Positions 58,708 to 64,000 of a DNA stretch of 64,000 nucleotides are shown here, piece after piece. The stretch's first letter is position 1; every line of letters starts with the position of its first letter. Source of the DNA: Cristatella mucedo (lineage: Eukaryota; Bryozoa; Phylactolaemata; Cristatellidae); assembly GCA_009760855.2 (NCBI GenBank), contig WPIO01000036.1, positions 2,545,001 to 2,609,000 on the forward strand, written 5' to 3'. The notes under the pieces are model-generated. The model did not search any database. It was not told the DNA's origin and saw nothing but the letters and a program-made list of their open reading frames with translations. Position numbers and translations under genes: made by a program.

Positions 58708-61700
58708 TTGTAGCCAATATATTCCAGTATATTTTATCTACAGTGTATTGTTGCAACACAAGGAGCGGTCGAGCGGTTGCACCAGGCGTTAAAGAATTTT
58801 CGGGTGGGGGTAGGTGCTCAAACGCATAGGCCTACAGTCCATACGTACAGTAATTTTAATTTTAACACATGGGTGTGTAATTGACTCAGCAAACCAAACA
58901 CATGCTGTATCATTTTCACTAGCTCGATCAACTTCTTAATGAATATAATTGGGAAAAAACGCAATATAGTGAAGCCCCGAAAGTCGAAGGGCAAGGGGCG
59001 CTGGACAACTGTACTGTCAAGTCGAACTATGCAAATTCCATTTCGATCCCAGTATCTGATCTCAGCTTAGCCATGTGAAGGCCTGCGGCATAGCCCGAAA
59101 TGCTGGCTTCCAATACTGGCTTTCCAACACTTCCAACACTGATTTCCCATTCAGCAGCTGTAGCCATCATCAACTCAAAGTAACTGCATTAAACTTTGCA
59201 AGAGCTTAATTACTAAGCTGGCCACAAAGTGAGTGAAGGGTTGTAGCGAGACAATCGGACGATGCCCCAGATTGTACCTAATTAATAAATCTAGCTTGAT
59301 TAATTATTATTAATTATCATAATAATTATTATTAATTTAGAATGGAATTCGATTTTCATATGCACCCACACGGCCCAGGGGTCCTGCACTGCGACTCTAT
59401 GCAGCTATCAACCCCCCACACAATACTAGAACCTCTTGCAACCTCGAGTCCTAGAATGAGCTCTGGTGCACGCGACTGCGTCCCGATGCCAATCGATAGT
59501 GCCATGCTCCCTACACAACAAAATAATGCGAGACGAATGTGCCGGCGGTTGTGAATTCAGAATCTGCAGCAATGAGTCAGTGACATTTTCTAGCAGCTCA
59601 ATTGGATTTTCATTTAGCGATGACCAAATAAAATGAAAAACTTGGCATGCAAACCAGGGATCAGAATGGACTCAAAAAAGGTCGACCCAGCCGAGCGTAC
59701 GTATAACGCCAGTCGTGCATACAACTTCGGCACGTGGCAATTCACGAATACAGCAAGAGCAAATTGCTAAGGATGAGTTTCTATTGAAAGACAAGTGCTC
59801 TTAATATCACTGGGAGAAAGAGTATAGAGCATGCACATCATGGCAGCACTGGCTGGCTGCAGGTATCCAGTAGCAACAGCAATAGGACGAGTAGACCCTA
59901 GCAGCAGCCACGCGCGGGTGAAGCTTTCAAAAGCAGCGAGCTCGGTCACCGGCGCACCAGCAGTGCACGCTGCGCGCGAACAGCAGCAGGGCCGGCACGA
60001 GCCGCCGACTGCACGACCATCGGGCAGCTCGTCTAGAATTGCAGCGGCTCAGCACCAACCGAAGGGCACGTCGTGCTGCGGATATGGTGGCTGCCTAAAG
60101 GCGATACCTAATGAGCATGATGAAGTGAAGGCGGTGGGAGCAGCATAGCAGTAAGTCGCGCAGGAAGCACAGAACCAGAGCCGACCAGAAAGAAGTGACT
60201 TTTCGCTGGTGATTACACCAGGCCACCGCCTCCCCGTCAGCTTAGGCTGGGGATCAAGGCCCGCCGCCCTCTGCTGCTATTGCCTGCCGCTGCTCTGACC
60301 ACAGCAAACGCTCGCGGCTAGGAAGCTCGCAAGTGACCAATGCCCATGCATGCAGGCGCATGGTCAGACCTCTCGGAGTAGCACCGGCGCAGGAGTCACG
60401 ACGGAACGGGGCAAAAGTCTGAGCAAAACTTTCTGCACACCCAGCGGTTGCTGCGCACAGGCGGCTAGCAGAGCTCGGCTTCCTCGGTTTCTGCAGCCCC
60501 AGGCCAGCAGCTGTACACTGGGAGGCAGGCGTGCAGCCATGGGGGTGGCGGGCTGAGGCCCCACCCTCCTCCTCCTCTTCCTCCTACCATCGCCCGACGG
60601 AAGCAAGAACCCAGATGACCCCGTGGTGGGCAAGGTGTGGTCACGTGGCTGCTGCAGAGAAGGCACCGTGCTCGACTGTCAGCATGTGAGACGCAGGGTG
60701 GTCGACTTGCGGCTCGAAAAGGCAGCCATCGCCGACTTCCTGCGAGGCGAGCGAAGCATGGCCGGGCAGTGAGGCAGTGCCGCAGCACGGTGCTTGGATG
60801 TTGTGCAGCCGCCCAGCGCCCGCCCGGCTGCCTGAAGGGCGGGCGCTGGGCGGCTGCAGCGTGGAGGTAGAGATGTCCTGAGCGGCTGCAACATCCCGGA
60901 AGCCGGGGTCACGGCCTCCAGCCGCTCACGGCAGTGCTGAGCGTCCCGTGCTGTTGTCGTGCACCAAGATGGTGAGAGGTCGCGGAGGCTGCAGCACAGC
61001 CGCACAGGCAGAGCTGCAGCCAGAGAGTGCTCGGCCTGTCCTCGGTCGACGACGGCTAGTCATCGAGAACTGAGTACACTGCAAAGAGAGCGTGAGGCAA
61101 GAGGAGGTTGCTGCACTGCTCAGCCCGTCCGAAGCGAGGAAAGAGACCAACGGGCAGGGGCAGGACGGCCACAGCAGGCGGCACTGGCAGCCCTCTGCTG
61201 TGACCCGAAAGGAAGGCAGAGAACGAAGAGAGCCGATGCATCGTTAGCGGAGATTTGCAACGATGCAAAGTCATTGCAGTTAGAGACTGAGAGCCTTTGA
61301 GATCGATTTGTAGGCTGCCGAGGCTAGACAACTTGTGGCTCAACTATCATGCTCTGGGGTAGGCTTTTCTAGTCAGTGGCCTGACAACTGCGGTTTTCTG
61401 AGAAGGCACTTTACTACCAGTCACCAGGAGCAAGTGTACACTACTAATTGTGGTGGGTAGCTCCGAGCTGTGACACTCTCTAGGAGAACTGTTGGGGCTG
61501 GGTCGAGAGTTAAGCAAAAAACTTCTGCAGTCTGTGAAGACAGCTTAGTAGCATCGGATGGGTCGCTTGAAAGCACAGCCATCATCAGCAGGCAACGATG
61601 CGACATCGTATGCATATAAAAGTTTTGGCGGAGAGCGACAGCCAATATCTTCGCGTGTCTTGCGTGGGCTGCATTTACGTTTGTGACAGCCCCTTAGCAT

Positions 61701-62170
61701 GCAGCTCAGTCCCGAAGAAAGTATCCACTACACCGTGTACCCATGAGAAACCACAGAGTTGACGTTAACTGGTGAGGAGGCGATCAAGAAACAGGTGCAC
61801 GTACGAGTGAATAGAAAATGGACGCAGTCCGAAAAAAATGCTCGCCAAGCCAAACCAGTGACAAAACGGCTCACGGTGTCCAGCTTCACTAATCACGGGC
61901 ACACAGATAACGGAGCACATGGTCTGACCGTGCCCACTATGACTGAACTGATTGTCTGATGAGCTCTTGCTGTCGAGAGGCCAAGCCGAGATAGAAGTGT
62001 GACTTCGTCTGTCTGTTCGACTGCTCTGTTGTCAGGAAAAACTCTCTCAGCCGTGAACGTGCTTAGAAGCGCAGACTCAGGATTAAGTCGGATGCACATC
62101 CGAGACATTTTCCGGTAGAACAAATCACATCGGCATTCAGCCAAGGGTCAGAAGTCAAGAAGCGATAGAG
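58708..62170. other. Intergenic or intronic DNA, no gene recognised
   Basis: AT-richer to 59800, then GC-rich to 61300. Open frames at 60350-61150 overlap on both strands and show no domain. The 22-bp hairpin at 60805-60859 is the only clear structure. Confidence 0.45.
60805..60859. repeat. Perfect 22-bp GC-rich hairpin
   Basis: Arms 60805-60826 and 60838-60859 are exact reverse complements (TGCAGCCGCCCAGCG.../...CGCTGGGCGGCTGCA) around an 11-base loop. Confidence 0.92.
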
Positions 62171-62176
62171 CCTCAC

Positions 62177-62220
62177 CTTCTTCAACATCGGCGTACTCTT
62201 CATCACCGTTGTTGGTGGCA
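62177..62220 (-). CDS. Possible 44-bp acidic tyrosine-motif exon of the same gene
   Basis: Between an acceptor CTAATTTTTCAG|TGCC and a donor GAAG|GTGAGG one frame reads ATNNGDEEYADVEE. An acidic stretch with Y-x-D-V recalls the YDDV sites that follow the first SH3-like domain in FYB/ADAP. Its phase (2 in, 1 out) does not directly match the SH3-like exon donor (phase 1), so at least one exon between them is missing or one border is wrong. Both splice sites are good, but the exon is very short. Confidence 0.35.
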
Positions 62221-62748
62221 CTGAAAAATTAGATGGAGAACTTTCGCAGACGAACGGCAGCACGGTGCGCCTGGGCCAGGCACACACGATGCAAGCTGGC
62301 AGACACACGCAAGCACGCACACACACCAAATGGAAGGCAGAACAAAGGATGTCCTGCTAAGGACGACCAGTGTGGTAATAGCTACTATGGCGTCACATCC
62401 GACAGCTCGTGCGCAAGCGAAGCTGCTGCCTGCACGAACGTGCCGCGGTCGAAAAAGCTAGGCATGCTGTGCTGCGGCCCCAGGACGGATGTGCTCCCGA
62501 CATGCACACCACAGCTTCCTGCCCTAGCTCGTCCTTGACAGAGACCAGCCCCCCTCCCCCCCAGACCACAACGGCAGCAGAACAAAGAAAGTCACACGGG
62601 GGGGGGGGTGTGTGTGTGTCGAAACCACCAAATGAGCAACTACATTAACTTTGTGCTGGAATCCTGGTGCTCATCCACATCCACCACCGGCCCTGTGCAT
62701 GCAGCCCTGCTGATGCCGCACGCACGCATTAAAGCAGCCTCGAATTGG

Positions 62749-62774
62749 AGCAGCAGCAGCAGCAGCAGCAGCAG
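62749..62774. repeat. (AGC)n microsatellite
   Basis: Eight to nine AGC units. Confidence 0.95.
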
Positions 62775-62951
62775 CTATTTCCCTACCCGCTACCCGTCTC
62801 GATAACCGTGACGTTGGATGCAGATATCGTGCCGACTGCAAACAGAGGATAGCGAAGAACAGCGGTCACGGCAAAGCCAGTCACTTGCTGCCGCCGCCGC
62901 CTCGCGCGCCGCAGCAGCAAGCAGAGAGCCGCTGGAGCGAGAGCCGCTTAC

Positions 62952-63111
62952 TGGCACCGCTGCCGCTCTTGGCCAGCCATTTGCCGCGGGCGTCCTTGGC
63001 CAGGATGAACAGCCGCTCGCCGGCCTTGACCTGCAGCTCGTTTTTGCCCGGCTTCAGGAGCTCTGCTTTCGTCACGGTGGCCTCACACTGTGGCTGGTCG
63101 GCGGCCGAAAC
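62952..63111 (-). CDS. Likely exon of an SH3-like adaptor protein (FYB/ADAP-like?)
   Basis: The minus frame contains CEATVTKAELLKPGKNELQV, then KAGERLFILAKDARGKWLAKSG. The pattern of a basic N-terminal segment, K-x-E-L-x-V-K-x-G-E and an aliphatic strand resembles the helically extended SH3 domain of FYB/ADAP (LQVKPGESLEVI). The donor is GCCA|GTAAGC, phase 1. Two acceptors fit: TTCAG|GTTTCGG (upper end 63111) or CCACAG|TGTGAGG (upper end 63087). The C-terminal SH3 strands would sit in a further exon that was not found. The domain class is an inference from a short stretch; another SH3-like protein is possible. It is on the same strand as HYI and upstream of it. Confidence 0.5.
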
Positions 63112-63718
63112 CTGAACGAACCCGCTTTCACGCTGGCAGTCCAGCTGCGCTAGACCGGCGACCGACGGCACAGACCAAGCCCGGACGTCGGTTTGACCCG
63201 GCTCCACGTTTCCTCGTCAGCCCTGTCCCTCTCCATCCCTTGCCCCCCCCCCTTCGTCCCTCTCCCCGACCGGTACTACCAAGGAAGGGGCGGTCCTTTG
63301 CTATTGGATGCATGCGCAGCAGCTGCAAGTTCGAGAATACTTAAAAGCAATCTAAATAGTACAACTTGGCATAGACCGAAAACAAAAAATAACAATAACG
63401 ACATCCGACCGACTATCGAACTAAGGGGGGGGGGAGGAGGGTTCAAAAGGGCGGTCTACGCCTAGCTGCAGCCGCCCCATGACGTGCCTTGAGCTGCGAA
63501 CACACAGCAGTGGGGTGACAGGACTCGCTGCGCACCCACGCCCGCGCCTACCGAATGGCAAGCGGTGCTCACGTGGCCCCGCACCGCACCGCTACCTCGC
63601 GGAAAGCGACGCCAGTGAGGAGGAGAAGCTCGAGTCGCAGGTCGAGCGTCAGGACGCGGCACAGAGCCGCAGCAGAGCACGAATAAAATCGGGTAACAAC
63701 AAGTCGCGTCACCGCTTC
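63112..63718. other. GC-rich DNA upstream of the SH3-like exon, no exon called
   Basis: C- and G-runs at 63243 and 63424. No frame with recognisable similarity was found. Confidence 0.4.
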
Positions 63719-63806
63719 CGCAGCAGCAGCCAGCAGCAGCCAGCAGCAGCCAGCAGCAGCCAGCAGCAGCCAGCAGCAGCCAGCAGCAGCCAGCAGCAGC
63801 CAGCAG
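63719..63806. repeat. 10-bp tandem repeat CAGCAGCAGC, about nine copies
   Basis: The unit is ten bases, not three, so all frames cycle every 30 bp: QQQPAAASSS on plus, AAAGCCWLLL on minus. Neither is evidence for a gene. Confidence 0.92.
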
Positions 63807-64000
63807 CGGCAGCAGCAGCAGCGCCACTTTATCTGCATGCTGTCTAACATGCACCAGCGCATATGCACAGCATCAGGTCGGAGCCGAGCATAATGCAAAG
63901 CTTTGGAGACGACGTGAAAACAGTCATACTCACTATGAATGGGACCGGGCTTTACATAAAACGATGCCACGAGTGCGCCTAGAATGTGAGCGCAAAGAAG

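Noticed and set aside
63462-63854. Frame with repeated LLLAAAGCCW as a repeat protein
   Set aside because: Product of a 10-bp tandem repeat; every frame is periodic and there is no flanking domain.
63905-63955. Candidate short exon at the right edge: CACATTCTAG acceptor and ATTCATA|GTGAGT donor
   Set aside because: The implied exon is about 46 bases and its two open frames match nothing known; possible but unsupported.

Overview
This is eukaryotic, almost certainly animal, genomic DNA. It has spliced exons with GT-AG borders, long microsatellites of (GA)n, (CA)n and (AT)n, and many degraded non-LTR retrotransposons and tRNA-derived SINEs. No bacterial operons, rRNA, CRISPR arrays or intact viral genes are visible. 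The species and phylum cannot be fixed from the sequence. The retroelement tails (short inverted-repeat 3' end plus ATT repeats) resemble CR1/L2-group LINEs known from many animals.

The backbone is one gene on the minus strand. Six exons of a hydroxypyruvate isomerase (HYI) can be joined with consistent splice phases: 51541-51736, 50145-50253, 46804-46985, 41691-41740, 15109-15178 and 6556-6690. They give 247 codons against 277 residues in human HYI. The last exon was not found and probably lies left of position 1. A TATA-like box sits at 51881-51888. The 742 coding bases are spread over 45 kb because the introns (1.3 to 26.5 kb) are filled with transposons and simple repeats.

The repeats fall into four recurring families. 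LINE-A is a CR1/L2/Rex1-group element; its best copy is at 53673-56150. LINE-B is a second LINE with an (ACATT)n tail, twice found nested inside LINE-A. SINE1 is tRNA-derived with a palindromic CACGACCTCGG stem. SINE2 has a tRNA-like head fused to the LINE-A 3' tail. Nesting is traceable at 7.5-9.2, 9.6-10.1, 30.4-32.3, 47.2-48.0 and 52.0-56.4 kb.

Right of HYI, 56.4-62 kb holds no convincing gene. At 62.2-63.1 kb on the minus strand there are two likely exons of another gene: one SH3-like, one acidic with a tyrosine motif, together reminiscent of the FYB/ADAP adaptor family. This call is tentative.

No new multi-gene system was found. The most unusual features are a 46-bp-period duplication of the HYI exon 3 splice donor, a set of perfect 13-22 bp hairpins in unique DNA, the datable nested retroelements, and a CA repeat of about 670 bp inside HYI intron 1.
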